Shown piece after piece: positions 11,061-23,225 of a DNA stretch of 64,000 bases. The translations under genes were made by a program, and so were the position numbers. Numbering within the stretch: position 1 is the stretch's first letter; each line of letters starts with the position of its first letter. The notes beneath the pieces were generated by a model. It was given only the letters and a program-made list of their open reading frames with translations. It made no database searches and had not been told where the DNA came from. Source of the DNA: Siderastrea siderea (lineage: Eukaryota; Cnidaria; Anthozoa; Scleractinia; Rhizangiidae). The stretch covers positions 1,198,001 through 1,262,000 of the forward strand of contig OZ034978.1 of assembly GCA_964030785.1 (NCBI GenBank). The letters are read 5' to 3'.

Positions 11061-11895
11061 TGTTACAAGCTCCAATCCAACCAGAACCGTTTTATTCTAA
11101 AGCACAAGTTCCGAACTTTTCATAACAACCTTCGAGCACATGGTTCAGCTCGCAAGACATCCCAGCATACATTGCGGTATCAGAACTCGCAGTCACACAC
11201 TTAACATAACATGTCACGCACTCTACACACAGCGCTACGGAGGGTCGACTGTTAAAGCAAGGTCGTACGCAAAGGACAGGTTAGATCATAAAATTTTACA
11301 AGGTATAAAACAAACAATAAGCAATTTATTTAACCTTTCAAGATGCACTTGTACACTGCCAATGAAAACCTTCATAGAAGTCCTAAGCATAAGATGTACC
11401 CTTTTTAAAACTATCGGCATGCGATTCACAAGCGACAATTAAAACAAGAGACGGATGAATAGTACAAAATTAAGCTAAATACACAACGCGAGCGGACACG
11501 ATTGTGTCCTACTTGTGAATTATTCTGCCATATTTTTCCTCTTTGGGTAGCGTTAATGAAGTCCATAAACAAGAAGCATTTAAAAATTTTCATCAGAACG
11601 AATCAAAAGTCATTTTTGATATGTTAAATACGAATAAACAAGCTACGGAAATTTGAAGTTCAAAACCTTAGAGAACTTGACACGACCTTAGTTAACGCAA
11701 AAACTGTACCTTGGGGTAATTACGAAAAGCTCAAAGTATCCTTGGGGAAGAAGTGTTTTCGTCGCCCGATAAACCTGAAAATGCCATTTCGATTTCTTCG
11801 ATCAGAGTCACAACTTCAGCACAAGTGATTGTACAGATTATCCAAGTTGTTTTTGAGGGCTTTGAGCGTGCAGGAGGCTGCAAGGAGCCGTTACA
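11061..11895 (-). mobile_element. LTR of a retrotransposon, 835 bp, minus orientation
   Basis: The segment starts TGTTACAAGCTCC and ends GGAGCCGTTACA, so both edges show the usual 5'-TG...CA-3' form with an imperfect short inverted repeat (TGTNAC..GCTCC). The adjoining primer-binding-like sequence on the 11060 side makes this the 5' LTR of an element running toward lower coordinates. I found no partner LTR in the window. Family (Ty3/gypsy or BEL) cannot be fixed without pol. Confidence 0.65.
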
Positions 11896-13070
11896 ATGAC
11901 GTGTTAGGTTTTGATCCGTCGTCCGCCATTTTGAAACTCGAATGGCGGGAAGAGGGCCTGGGTTTTACTGCGCATGTTCAGCCGTTTTTGAGCCCTGGAC
12001 TCTTCTAAAACGGGGAATAATATGTAAGGGAACATTTTGGGTTATATTTTAAGAATAATATGATAAGGTATATTTTGGGTTCCAGTTATTTAAAATGTTT
12101 CGGTGCTGGGAAAATATGACAAAAGAAATATTATTGTAAAAACGAGCGTCCTAAACTATAATTAAGCTTTCTTTGATATTCTAAAACAAAATTTACTTCA
12201 ATTACCTTAGAAAACACTAAAAATTGAGTTGTTTTTTTTTAGTATTGGAAAACGATTTCAGCTGCTCAGCTGCTTAGTTCTACAGTCAATTTCCTCTTGA
12301 CGAAGAGTTTTTGACCTATGTTGAAAACATAGGGTCTTAGCCAGCGTGAGGTTTTTCGCTTTCTATGTTTGTTTGTATGTATGTATGTATTTTTGATCCG
12401 GGGGGGAAATCTCATGTGAGACGGGCGGGAATGCTCGTCGGAAAATTTAAATTAGGGCTATGCTAAAACAGACGGAGAACGCGAGGCGACGAGCATCCAT
12501 GCACCTTTCACATGGGAGTACACCCCCAGGGGAATTTATGTGGCACTAGGTGGCACCAATCAGATTGAGGCAACTAAGCTAAGAGTACATTCTACCAATA
12601 AAAGAGGTGGTTAGAATTCGCTTACTGAAGCTGAAGGTCAGACAAGGTTAAGCCTACCGGCCATGTTGAATGTACATATGGGGACGGAAACGATCAGCGC
12701 AAATGTGCTTTTCTACTTTTTCCTCTCGAATATTATATTTTCAGTAAAGGCTTGGTGTGGTGGAATTGATGGTAATTTCCTAAAGCTATTGTAAGGGCAG
12801 GTAAAATTGAACTTTGTCGTGGCCAACGGTGGAACGTGAGTACGTGACAAAAACAATTAACCTCGTTCCAAAAATAGACTTGTTGACAAGAAACTGTAAT
12901 TTAATTTGTTCTTTTATGATTTGTGTTCTGAAACAGCTGTTTTGGTTATGTATCTTTGAGCAAGATGTTGGTTGAAAAGATTGTATCTGTGCTTGATATG
13001 GATAATGTTGACTGTACTTTGCAAGGTTTTTGAAACAGCTTTGTTTCGTAATTTGAAATTTATAGGGACG
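11896..13070. other. Non-coding DNA with small repeat fragments
   Basis: I see no gene. It holds an atggcggg-type repeat fragment (about 11930-12000), a short GTAT microsatellite at about 12370-12390, and TTGACCTATGTTGAAA at about 12316. That word recurs inverted at about 21177, possibly marking the two sides of a large repeat complex. It also holds an inverted pair TGCTCGTCG/CGACGAGCA at about 12432 and 12489. Confidence 0.4.
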
Positions 13071-13072
13071 TG

Positions 13073-13290
13073 TTTATAAGATTGCAATTTGCATAAATTA
13101 GCTTGTTTATTCAAGCATGTCTGTAGGTTTTTTTAAAAACCTGTTTTCTCTTCCCATAACGTGGTTTAGTTTTAGTTTACGATGTTGTGTCCATGATTTA
13201 TATCAGTCATATCCACAGATTTTCCAGCCGACATAGAAATGATTTCTTTCTTGGTTTTATCATATACGGCAACATATGGTTTTTGAAATT
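13073..13290. repeat. ~215-bp repeat 'A', left copy
   Basis: The sequence from 'gtgtttataagattgcaatttgcataaa' to 'acaacatatgg' is matched in the same orientation at 20436-20640 (shared 'ttacgatgttgtgtccatga', 'atttatatcagtcatatcca' and 'ttccagccgacatagaaa'). The similarity is high. This copy lies directly outside the left edge of a ggattcc minisatellite, and the other lies directly outside the right edge of a second one. Confidence 0.8.
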
Positions 13291-13309
13291 TTTTAGCGAC
13301 GTGTTTATC

Positions 13310-13450
13310 GCCCCATGTAGAGGAATCCAAGACTGTCTTGGATTCCGGATTCCGCCCCGTGGATTCCTAATTCCAGTGACTGGATTCCGGATTCCATGCC
13401 TATGGATTCCGGATTCCAAACACTCTGATATTCCGGATTCCAAACTTTCA
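13310..13450. repeat. ggattccggattcc minisatellite with 'cgccccatgta' edge
   Basis: The run starts CGCCCCATGTAGAGGAATCC and continues as variants of ggattccggattcc separated by short spacers. The edge is the inverse of the end of the other ggattcc block (ggattcccttacatggggcg at about 20416-20435). The two may be opposite ends of one element or two truncated copies. Confidence 0.75.
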
Positions 13451-13499
13451 AGTTTGGTTTTCGGTTCGTCCTTCAATACCAGTTTCGTCCATTAATCGA

Positions 13500-14140
13500 C
13501 ATTTAAGTACGATGTTGTCTATTTATAACCGAGAATATCATTTTCTTTTCGATATGACAACATGTATATTTTATGTGGCGTAAAATAAATTGACTTGTAA
13601 TTAAACTGAATTAAATTAATTTGCTCGCTTACCTCAGTGTTAAAAAGAGGCATGTCTGAAGTCCAGTTGTCCACAGATTTGAAATTATATAACATTAACG
13701 AACCAAATGTAGTAGAAACTGAAGATTGGAACTTTGCATGATCAATTGTTATCATCTGCTAAAATTATTCATTTCCTTCTCAAATTTTCTAGTTGATAGT
13801 TACATTACATTTTTCGAAGCCATTTGTTGCAGCTACTTATGATGTAATTATGAATTCGTTGATATAAATTAACAATACATATACCTGTAAGGTCGCCTAT
13901 TTTTGAGTGCCTTACGGATTTTTATTCAACAAAACAACGATTAGAACATTCATGTACCCCGTACAGTCTTATGCCGCTACCTCAAACCGCTCTTAACTAT
14001 AATCATGAGGCCCCATTAGGGGGTCTTGGTATCCTGTAGCCCTTTAACTTTTTCTTGAAATATCCCAAATCCCCTTAATTGGGCGGTCTCGTATGCCTAA
14101 AATGGTGAGTACTCATGATGTCATTTCCTGACACCAAAAA
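13500..14140. other. AT-rich non-coding DNA
   Basis: There is no convincing gene. It contains 'gaggccccattaggggg' at about 14006, which recurs inverted at about 18716-18735 ('cccctaatggggcctc') outside the foldback and hAT elements. 'Aatatcccaaatccc' (about 14060) resembles the 'aatatcccgtatccctataa' repeats at 18630-18715. Confidence 0.35.
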
Positions 14141-14146
14141 GCTTGT

Positions 14147-17100
14147 ATTATTGCTTACCACCACTACTACGCGACTTTTCTTTTCAAAACACCTCTGAGC
14201 ACTTTGCAATACGCTTCCGTCAATCATACCTTATATGGGAATTGTGTGATATTGAGCTCGAAGGAATAAGGATGGCGCCAAATTATCCCGTAAGTTTGCA
14301 CTGGCGAGTCATATATTGACTAGTAAGAGGCTTTAGAGTCGATGTTGCAAGAATACTTCACGTTTGGCAGATATTTGTAAAGAAATTTCGACATTTCTTC
14401 AGAATTAAATACCCGCTCGGTGGTTTATCCTATGCGGCGGATGGTAAGCGTGCGTTTAAACTCGTGAATAAGCTAAACCGAAGTGTGAAGTAATAATTCT
14501 AGCTTTTCTGACCTGAAAATAGCACACGACATGTTATTCACCACGAGTATAATCTGGCAGTATCCCGAAGTGTACGAGGACGAAATTCAGGAGTAGATAG
14601 AGTATGCAACGGGAAAATGAATCATGATCGGCATGCGATCAACCGATTCGTGAAGAAAATGGGTTTCACAAGGAGAAAGGTACGTATGACTTGTTGCATT
14701 TGTTTGGAAGGAACACTGCTAATTCTAATCACCTATCACCTCCGGGATGAATTGAAAAAACAAAATAAAGTATAAGCTTATAATGCGCTTGTAACGTTTG
14801 TTGTTCTACGTTTCGAGAATGTAAACATATAACGCTGTGACATGATAGAGAAATTGTTATTTCTACAAGCGGGAACGGGGAATCGAGGAAATATTTAACC
14901 TTACTTTCAAGTTTGCTTCTTCGTTATAACTCAAGACGATTGCCAAAGAACGTGATGAGGGAAACAGGACGATGTATTGTCGTAGGATCGCTGAATTTCA
15001 CCGAGAACAGTTGCTATTCATAGATGAGTCTGAGAAGAGGCAGGTACAAAACCCGGACCGGATCAACTCGGATCGCTTGATCCGGGTCGGATCGACTCGG
15101 ATCAACTCGGATCAACCCGGATCGGCCTGGATTGACTAAGACTTTTACAGAATCAAAGAAAAAGGATGCTTTTACGCATTTATGGTTTCATAATCATGAA
15201 AATAAAGCTATCCTTGCTATTCTGCGCCGTTTTGTCGGGCCGCCATTTAATTTCCAGGTGTCAGATCCTCGCGGAGCAAGTTATGAAACTCCTGTCCAGC
15301 CTCAAGTCGCGTTGGTAGTATGTAAAGTGACCGGGCCAAACACGACTTCCGCTAGTCGCTGAAGTTATGCTTGTCTAACAACTAGAGCTTTCCCATTTGT
15401 CCCGGTAAATTGTGTGGTTGACCTATTGATCAAAGAGGGTACTCTCAAGCTGCGATACTGTTTGGAGGGTTTTACGTTACGCTCTTAGAGCCTTTTAAAA
15501 TCGTTGTGCCATCGTGTGGGCTAGCTCTTTGGCAATAGGTTAGGTTTGGGGCTCAGTTTAATTGCAATATTCCTTAAAGCCGCTTTAAGGAGTGATGTCT
15601 TCTGAAAGAATCCGCGAGTTTCTAAGACCGTGTTTTGATGTTTGCTTGCGGTTATGTGCAAAAAATGTTACCATGCTTTCTTTTCACGGATGTCGGATAA
15701 TGTGTCTAAAGGATTCAAGTTATGCTGAGACTGTTACAGTCTCCTTTGATCACATGGAAGCTACGGCTTCTTGCGCTGACGTTTTGACTCCACTTTCATG
15801 GTTGTGATTCTAGAATTTGAATCACCGCTTGGAGTTAAGCACCTCCATTGTCTTGTGGCGTTTAATACTAGCATCCAACAGATGATTTCCAGCAGTTGAA
15901 TTATATTGCGCTTAGCAATTCTGACAGTGGTTACTTTGTTATTTGACCCTCCTCTGACGTTCTGTTTGTAAATCTTAACGACCATTTATTAAATTTGCAG
16001 CAGTTACAAATGTACTTGGGAAAGCTCTATTTTTAAGGTAAGCATAACTTCAGCGACTAGCGGAAGTCGTGTTTGGCCTGTCACGTTACATTCTACCAAT
16101 GAGCAACATTATCTGCCATAAAAATAAGCAAAGTTATACGTTAGGGACAACCGAAACTACCATTTTCTAGATCTGGCGAGATCCAACCATTGTGCACGAG
16201 AACGCTACTTGAGACTGGACACGAGTTTCATAACTTGATCCGCGAGGACCTGGCAAAAATGGCGGCTCGACAGGACGGCACAGTTCTAAGAGCAAGGATA
16301 ACTTTAATTTCTCGACTATAGAACCATAAATGCGTAAAAGTATCCTTTTTTCTCTTATTTTGTTAAAATTTTCGTCCATCCGGGCCGATCCGGGTTGATC
16401 CGGGTTGATCCGAGTCGATCCGACCCGGATCAAGCGATCCGAGTTGATCCGGTCCGGGTTTTGTACCTGCCTTCTGAGAAGTTCTGATCCATCTATAAAT
16501 AGCAACTGTTCTTGGTGAAATTTAGCGAGGACCTACGACGCTACATCGCCCTGTTTCGCTTATCATATTCTTTGGTAATCGCAGTGAGCTATAACGAAGA
16601 AGTAACATGAAACTGTGCTTAAATATTTTCCTTGATATTTCCCCGTTCCCGCTTTTACAAATAACGATTTTTCAGATTTTTCTTGCTATCATGTCACAGC
16701 GTTTACATTCACGTAGAACAATAAACGTTATAAAGCGCTTATGCTTTGTTTTTCATTCCATTCCTCGGGTGATAGGTGACTAGAATTAGCAGTGTTCCTT
16801 CCAAAAAAAATGCAACAAGACAGTACGTTTCTTCAGCTTTCTCCTTGTGAAAGCCATTTTCTTCACGAATCGGTTGATCGCACGCCGACCATGATTCGTT
16901 TTCCCGTTGCATGCTCTATCCACTCCTGAATTTCGTCCTCGTACACTTCAAGATTTTGCCAGATTATACTCGTGGTGAATAACATTTCGTGTGCTATTTT
17001 CAGGTCAGAAAAGCTAGGATTTTTACTTCATACTTCGGTTTAGCTTATTCACGAGTTTAAACGCAAGCTTTAATACCATCCGCTGCATAGGATAATCCAC

Positions 17101-17395
17101 AGAGCGGGTATTTAATTCTGAAGAAATGTCGAAATTTCTTTACAAATATCTGCCAAACGTGAAGTATTCTTGCAACATCAACGACTCTAAAGCCTCTTAC
17201 TAGTCAATGTATGAGTCGCCAGCGCAAATTTACGGGATAATTTGGCGCCATCTTTATTCCTTCGAGCTCAATTCAATTGCGGTGACATCAGACACTTCCC
17301 ATATATGGTATGATTGACGGAAGCGTATTGCAAAGTGCTCAGAAGTGTTTTGAAAAGAAAAGTCGCGTAGTAGTGAAAATGGTGGTAATAAATAC
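14147..17395. mobile_element. Large foldback (long inverted repeat) element, arms ~1.25 kb
   Basis: The left arm (about 14147-15400) is the inverse of the right arm (about 16012-17395) along nearly its whole length. Matching blocks include 'ccaccactactacgcgac', 'tttgtaaagaaatttcgaca', 'gaacagttgctatt.atagat', 'ggcaggtacaaaacccggac' and 'cgacttccgctagtcgctga'. Identity looks roughly 85-90 percent by eye, and the right arm has about 110 extra bases near 16090-16200. The loop is about 610 bp with no recognised transposase. Both arms carry a short 'ggatcaactcggatc' tandem patch. Target duplications were not resolved. This is consistent with a foldback-type DNA transposon or an inverted duplication. 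Confidence 0.8.
15401..16011. other. Loop of the foldback element
   Basis: Single-copy spacer between the two arms. The longest open frame is 15592-15807 (71 residues, cysteine-containing), which I do not recognise and do not call a gene. Confidence 0.5.
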
Positions 17396-17666
17396 GAAAT
17401 TGCGAAACTAACCTTTCTACTGTCCTGTACCCTGCCATTCTCTCAAATAAAGGGCTGAAGTATTTGTCAGCTCTGCCAGTTTCAGCCTTCGTACGACGAA
17501 TGATTCCTCCTATTCAGCTTTTCCATGTAGTCCATGTCAAACTCTAACTAATATATTTTCCTTTGCTTAAAACACGAATTAGAATATCTTCTAGTTTGGT
17601 GTTTGTTCCTTTGAAGAACTCGATGTCAGCTGTCCATTTTCACACTCAATGAATACTGAAAAACTG

Positions 17667-18403
17667 CTGGGGCGGATCCGGGTTTTACATAAGGAGTTTC
17701 GGGCAAGCGACCGCTTCAGGGAGGAGCATGTAGGGGGTCCGGGGGCATGCTCCCCCGGGAAATGTTGAAAATTAATGTGCTTAGAAATGCAATTTCCAAC
17801 ATTCTGAGAGGCAATTTAATTAACCTCTCCAACGATATATAGTTTGGTGTGTTTCCTTTAAAATGGCGCGCATACGAATTTTTTTCCCGGAGGACACGGG
17901 TGGACACCCGCGAAGGTCCGGAGTAACCTTAATTGCTTTGAAATCATCTTAGTGTAGTGCTAACTAGTCGAAAAAAGGACTTAAATATTTAACATTAATC
18001 GAGACCGTTTTGACTATTGAAATTAAAACTGGAAATTGTAGTCATTTATTTGTATTCGCTGTAAGCATTCGCTCTGAGAAATCACGCTTCCTCTAACACT
18101 TCTGGATCAACGAGCAACATTCTTCGAGGTTACGTTGCTTTTCTGCAAATGTCTCAGCTACAGCGTCATAATCCACGGGCCTTTGATAGTGTATGTTCAT
18201 TAGCCCGAAGCCAGACAGTCTTTCCGTCGTCATGGTAGTCTGCATATAGTTTCAACAAAGCCGTGGTCAAAGCCGTGCTGTTTGTCCGCTCGTGAAGTGG
18301 AGTGACTGGAATAGTGCACGCAATTCGCAACAAACAGTAAATGGATGGGAAGATGTTGGGATCAACCGACATCATACGCACGGTTTAAGACTTCCGTGAT
18401 TTT

Positions 18404-18436
<33 letters not shown>

Positions 18437-18454
18437 CCCCTAGATCCGCCCCAG
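17667..18454. mobile_element. hAT-type element remnant with TIRs
   Basis: The edges are inverted repeats CTGGGGCGGATCCGGG (17667 on) and the complement of CTGGGGCGGATCTAGG (ending at 18454). Inside, on the minus strand, is the C-terminal dimerisation part of a hAT transposase (see the pseudogene entry). At 788 bp it is far shorter than an autonomous hAT, so most of the transposase is gone. A possible AAACT match flanks it, but I could not establish an 8-bp target duplication. A 'gggggcatgctcccccggg' motif lies near its left end. Confidence 0.75.
18070..18381 (-). pseudogene. hAT transposase C-terminal (dimerisation) fragment
   Basis: The minus-strand translation contains 'VDPNIFPSIYCLLRIACTIPVT', the conserved start of the hAT C-terminal dimerisation domain. 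After a frame change it continues with 'NIHYQRPVDYDAVAETFA', matching the end of that domain. The usual 'CERSFS' stretch after 'IPVT' is degraded (PLHERTNSTALTTALL). It is not functional. Confidence 0.75.
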
Positions 18455-20314
18455 AAACTAAACTAACTTGAGAAAACTAATGATCCATAATGCCTGACAT
18501 GCCTGTAATGACTGCTAATTTGGTATCGAAGTGTTCGCTTACTTTGTTTTATAATCTTGATTAATTGAAACGTTCAGAAATGACCAGAAATATTGAGAAC
18601 TTCGAGTTGAATATCCCCATAATTCTTTTTCAAATATCCCTTATCCCTATAATTTTTTCCTTCGGTATCCCGTATCCCTATAACTTTTTTTTTCAAATAT
18701 CCCGTATCCCTATAACCCCTAATGGGGCCTCAATCTTCGTGCAGAAAGCTTCCCTTGGATACTGCTGTATAGTAATTTACTCCGGGAATTGTCGATCTCC
18801 CACGTAATCCGTTATGTCCGTTATCGGAAAATTTTTTCCCCACGCAACCAAGATGGCGGGAAGTTGCTGTATTCAGTACAAAAACGTTCCACTAGTTGTC
18901 GACTCACGAACTTAAGGCTTTTCAGAAATGCTTGTTGATTAGAAGGAAAAAGGAAATCCAATTTAGAGTCGATTCACTGCCAGCTCTAACTTTCGTTGCC
19001 ATGTACGTGAAAATAGAAAGGCGTGCTGAGTATTACAACTCAATTATTATAGTGCGTAAGTGTCCAAATTGTTTGAAATTTTAGCACTCTGTGTTAGGTT
19101 GAAATATTTAATAGGAGTTGACCGTTATCTAATTTGGCGCATAAGTTATTTTTGCATAAACTGCAGTGTGGTTGCTTTGGATATGGTACGCATTGTCCTC
19201 CTACTCCTCTGATGTTTACTGAGTGCTGATGTACGTTGTTCTCAAACTTTTGCTTATTTGGGCGGCATCAGTTCAAGATTTGAATAGGGTGCGCATTGTT
19301 CGTCGTTTTCTCCGGTACTACTCAGGTAATATTCATTCGCTTTCCCCGTGTATAAAAGCACAGAAGAGCAGATGCCGATTAGCGCATGTGATAGAAGCAG
19401 AGACCAACAGAAGGCACTTTACAATATCGAATATCGGTCACAAAGTGAAAATTGTGCAACGCCCAACAAACCTTGCACGTTCCTTTCCTTTGGCTCGTTT
19501 GTCTTTCTTCTTTTTTGGATTTCTGTGCACGAAAGTGATAGTTAAGACATCATAAGAATTTGAAATTTCAAGTAGGAATTTGAAACAATCCGACCAAAGC
19601 AAAGATTCGAAAGGATCCATATGTTGACACATGCTCTTTCTGTACACGATTTTCAACAACACACTGCACAGTTACCCACATTTAACAAAAAACTATTACG
19701 TACCTTTCCAGCTCAGATTATGCTGTTTTCGGCGCCTCCCCGTCTTCATAATCAAATTATTCACAATAAACTTAATGCGGTGAAAAAGTTGAAACAGTCG
19801 AAACAAAGAATAAACACTACAGCTCGAATTTCTTAACGTGTTACCCTTTGCATTTGGGGGTAGTTCCTGGACAAACATTTTCAACAGTTTCTCAGAAGTT
19901 TAGCTTCTACTTAACCTTCAAGCAGGTCCTCCACTACCGCTTCCACCGCAGCCGAATTCATCAAGAACGTAGAGAATTCAATACTTCTCTTACATCCTCA
20001 TTACCATTTCACACGAAACGACCAATCGAGACTGACAGGAATTGTGAATTTTCGAGTGAATCCCATTGGGGCCAAACAACTCCTCCGAACAGTGTTGACA
20101 GTGCTGAGAGAATGCCTTGCTGTTGAAGAGATTTCAAGGTCAGGGAGGTCGCAAAGGTTACATGATATTCGACAAATGAAGCATGTGTTCAGTTTAAGGA
20201 TCAAAGACCACAAGACCGTTGCGTTGACAAACAGATCAAACATTAAATGGCTGTGGTGGCGCTGGGGGATGGAGAGCCGTGAGAAGGGGGGTGGGTTGCG
20301 ATTTGCAATAGTAT
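18455..20314. other. Non-coding repeat-rich DNA, no recognised gene
   Basis: It holds 'aatatcccgtatccctataa' short repeats (about 18630-18715), then AT-rich sequence. Open frames at 19223-19555, 19848-20126 and 20001-20393 have no domain I can recognise. The 20044-20265 segment (NPIGAKQLLRTVLTVLREC...) looks protein-like but lacks identifiable motifs. Confidence 0.35.
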
Positions 20315-20435
20315 TCCGGATTGCAGAGAAGGTTGGATTCCGGATTCCAGAGGTTGGATTCCGGATTCCAAACGCCTGGATTCCGGATTCCAAAGATAAA
20401 AATATGTTGGATTCCGGATTCCCTTACATGGGGCG
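20315..20435. repeat. ggattccggattcc minisatellite, right block
   Basis: Variants of 'ggttggattccggattcca' end with GGATTCCCTTACATGGGGCG, the inverse of the left edge at 13310. It is directly followed by the right copy of repeat A. Confidence 0.75.
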
Positions 20436-20640
20436 ATGTTTAATTTAAGATAGCAATTTGCATAAATTAGTTTGGTCATTCAAGCGTGTCTGCAGGTTTT
20501 TAAACCTGTAATGCATACGGTTAACTTTTACTTTACGATGTTGTGTCCATGATTTATATCAGTCATATCCACAGATTTTCCAGCCGACATAGAAACGATT
20601 TCTTTCTTGGTTTCATAATATACAGGAACATATGGCAAGA
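20436..20640. repeat. ~205-bp repeat 'A', right copy
   Basis: Same orientation and order as 13073-13290, including 'caatttgcataaattag', 'ttacgatgttgtgtccatga' and 'ttccagccgacatagaaa'. With the left copy it brackets a 7.1-kb block. Confidence 0.8.
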
Positions 20641-23051
20641 AAATTTGTTTGAAAAACAACCCTGGCCTTGCCCTCTTTCGGTCTTCAATTTTCATGAACA
20701 AGTTTGTGCAACTGGGAGTGCCAATGGCTGTCCTCTCCTCAAATTTTTATCTACTACACTTGTTTCTTTCACATCTTGTTGTGACCTCGATTTATATTCT
20801 TCAGTAATATGCAGACAATCATTAGTTGACCTTAACTGAGGTTTGCAGTTTTAGATTTAATTTGAAATTTTTATGTAGTCGTTTTGTTCTAGTGTCAGTT
20901 TGACTTTTTAGCCTGTAGCCTACTAGCCCGATGGTTGCTCTAATTTTGGCTTGCCTAATTGAAATCTGTCGAAAAAACTCATTTGGACACCGTACAACTG
21001 CCAAAAAACTACGTACTACTTGGTACGGCACATGACAGGTACGCCGTCTGAACTGGGCCTTATGCACCCAATGTGCTATAGTGGAGGGGGAAGTATTCAC
21101 AAGAATGATCGCATGTGTTGTTTTGTCCTCAGAGTATGTCTTAAAAATCGCAAATAGTGAGGATGAGACTTGTCATTTCAACATAGGTCAAGCACGCAAT
21201 GCGTGCCTATGTTTTTTAGGGCACGCACCCGTTCGCACTTTTCCAGCAAAATCCGCATAATAATAAGCTTTCTACTCCTTATAAAAATCTAGGCTCGTTC
21301 ACGCTCCTTCGCACTTTATGGTCTTTGTTCTCTTTTCAGCTATTTTTAAGTATAAATTCAATTTCAAACTAATATCGTTTACGACAGAAACTTAGCTTAA
21401 CCCACTATCTTCCAACCTACCGAGATACATTCTTGTATCGGAATGTAGCTCTTGAGAAAACCAAAGATTTTCAAATTTTTGCACAAGTGAACAAACTGAG
21501 CCAAATCTGAATTTCCTTTGTTCACTAAGCGAAAAGCAGCTGGAATCACTCTTTTCGTGCATAACAATACTGTTTGCAGTAGAATCAAACTTGTGAAATG
21601 TAATTACTCTAGCGAATTCCGCATAAATACAAGCAACCTGTAAGCAAACTTCACTTGAAGATACGCTTGAAGATGCTCTGAATTCTCAGACCTGAGCTTG
21701 CTCTGGAAACATTAAACTACTCTGACGCTCAAACAGTGGTCCTGTTCTTGGCTGTAAAATCTGTCCCGTTACACTGTATACGGATCAAAATAGGCCATTT
21801 AAAAGGTGAAAACAAACGGGAAAGCTCTGGAAGTCTCGGTTCAAATGAACTGGATATCGAAGGGCTCAAAGCTGCTCCAAGGAACGAATTACGTTGGTCC
21901 AGGCCAGAATATATTTTCCTTAAAGAGAAGGCCTATCTGAATGTTGGCAAAAAACCGAGAAACACACTATGGATACAAACTAAAACAAGTAAGGAATTTT
22001 ATTTTCGAAAAAAATTACGATACTTCAAATTATTTGTTGAATTCCCATACAAATATTTATCACCATGCTCGAAGTGAGCTTGGGTAACCTGTGGTTTGTC
22101 AACGGGATAACGGAGACTCGGCGATTTTCCGACGACGGAGGGAAAAATTCATGTCGGCGCGCACGCAGCCTACTTTGGGTGTTTCTTGGTGTTAAGGAAA
22201 CTATTGTGGGTTAGCTATTGTGTTTTGGCCTGGGTGTTGTTTATTGTCTTTTCAATTTTTTGTTTTCATTTGGCAATCACAACATCCGCAACACCAAGAA
22301 CTGCTACTTGCGAACGAGATGAAAACAACAACGAAAATTTAATTCTTGCTGGCGCGTAGTTGGAATCAATTGGTATGATAAAAAGAACACGTGCCCTTCC
22401 CCACTTAGGTTTGTCCTTCTACAGAAAAAAAAACAACAACAACAATAGACTAGAAGCGTATAACAGTCAACGAGGTAAAGTGCTGATCACTGTAACCTGT
22501 TCCACGCTATCAAACAGTCAACAAGCGAAATAAAGAAATTGATCGCAAAAATAATAGCGGGGAAACTGGAGAGTCCGCAGAGACTGACACCTTGACGAGA
22601 CTCCAAGCATTTTGTTTTCGCTTTCGCTTTCTCTTCTCAATTTTACCCGTTCGCACTATCTCAGAGGCTGTGACAGGCTATTACCATGGAGGCAGATACT
22701 TAATCAAAGTGACGTTTTCTTAGTAAGAGTCAGATTGCGTGAAGAATGAAATGAAGAGCGACACCCATGGAACGTGAACCTTGCAACTACGTGATCTTTA
22801 ATGACAAAACACGCCGATATCTCTTTCTGTTAACAGTCGACTACAAATTCAAGAAAAGTTTGCATGCGGACGCGAGGGAGAAACGCCTCAGGTACCCGAG
22901 GTAGGAAACAGTCGGGAACACGAATTACAAAATTTGTGGAATTACTATTCCACCAACTTGATTTCAAAATAACCCAGTCAAAGCTCAAATGCTTTTTTTA
23001 AACTCCATACATAAATATGGTACATATAGACAATACGTACAAGGTGAAAGG
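20641..23051. other. Intergenic DNA beyond the 3' end of SETD1
   Basis: No gene recognised. TTTCAACATAGGTCAA at about 21177 is the inverse of a word at about 12316. An open frame at 21736-22077 (113 residues, charged) has no known domain. The SETD1 3' UTR should lie just below 23052. Candidate minus-strand poly(A) signals are ATTAAA at 22802-22797 and AATAAA at 22245-22240, but neither can be confirmed from sequence alone. Confidence 0.4.
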
Positions 23052-23225
23052 TTAGTTCAAAGTGCCCCTACATTGAGGCACACCGCACAAACAGGGGATT
23101 TTCTCGTCCTCGATCGGGAATTTGTAATCGTAGGTAATTTCTTCATTAACTTCGATGTCTCTCTTGGAATAAATAACGATCTTCTTGGCATTCTCCAACG
23201 TGACTATCTTGGCGTAGCAGTTGGG
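23052..23225 (-). CDS. SETD1: SETD1 exon 12 (SET end, post-SET, stop)
   Basis: Encodes residues 1789-1845: '[20 protein letters not shown]', 'EEITYDYKF' with the catalytic-site tyrosines, then the zinc-binding post-SET 'CLCG....CRGTLN' and TAA. Acceptor CTCCCTCAG|CCCAAC. The protein end is identical in form to that of other SETD1 proteins. Confidence 0.97.
   Translation of the reverse strand, partial: PNCYAKIVTLENAKKIVIYSKRDIEVNEEITYDYKFPIEDEKIPCLCGVPQCRGTLN

Noticed and set aside
13187..13495. 102-residue plus-strand frame, also seen at 20543
   Set aside because: The shared protein start is explained by repeat A, and the rest is ggattcc minisatellite.
21736..22077. Possible small gene of 113 residues
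   Set aside because: No recognisable domain, no splice or promoter context and low-complexity flanks. Not supported as coding.
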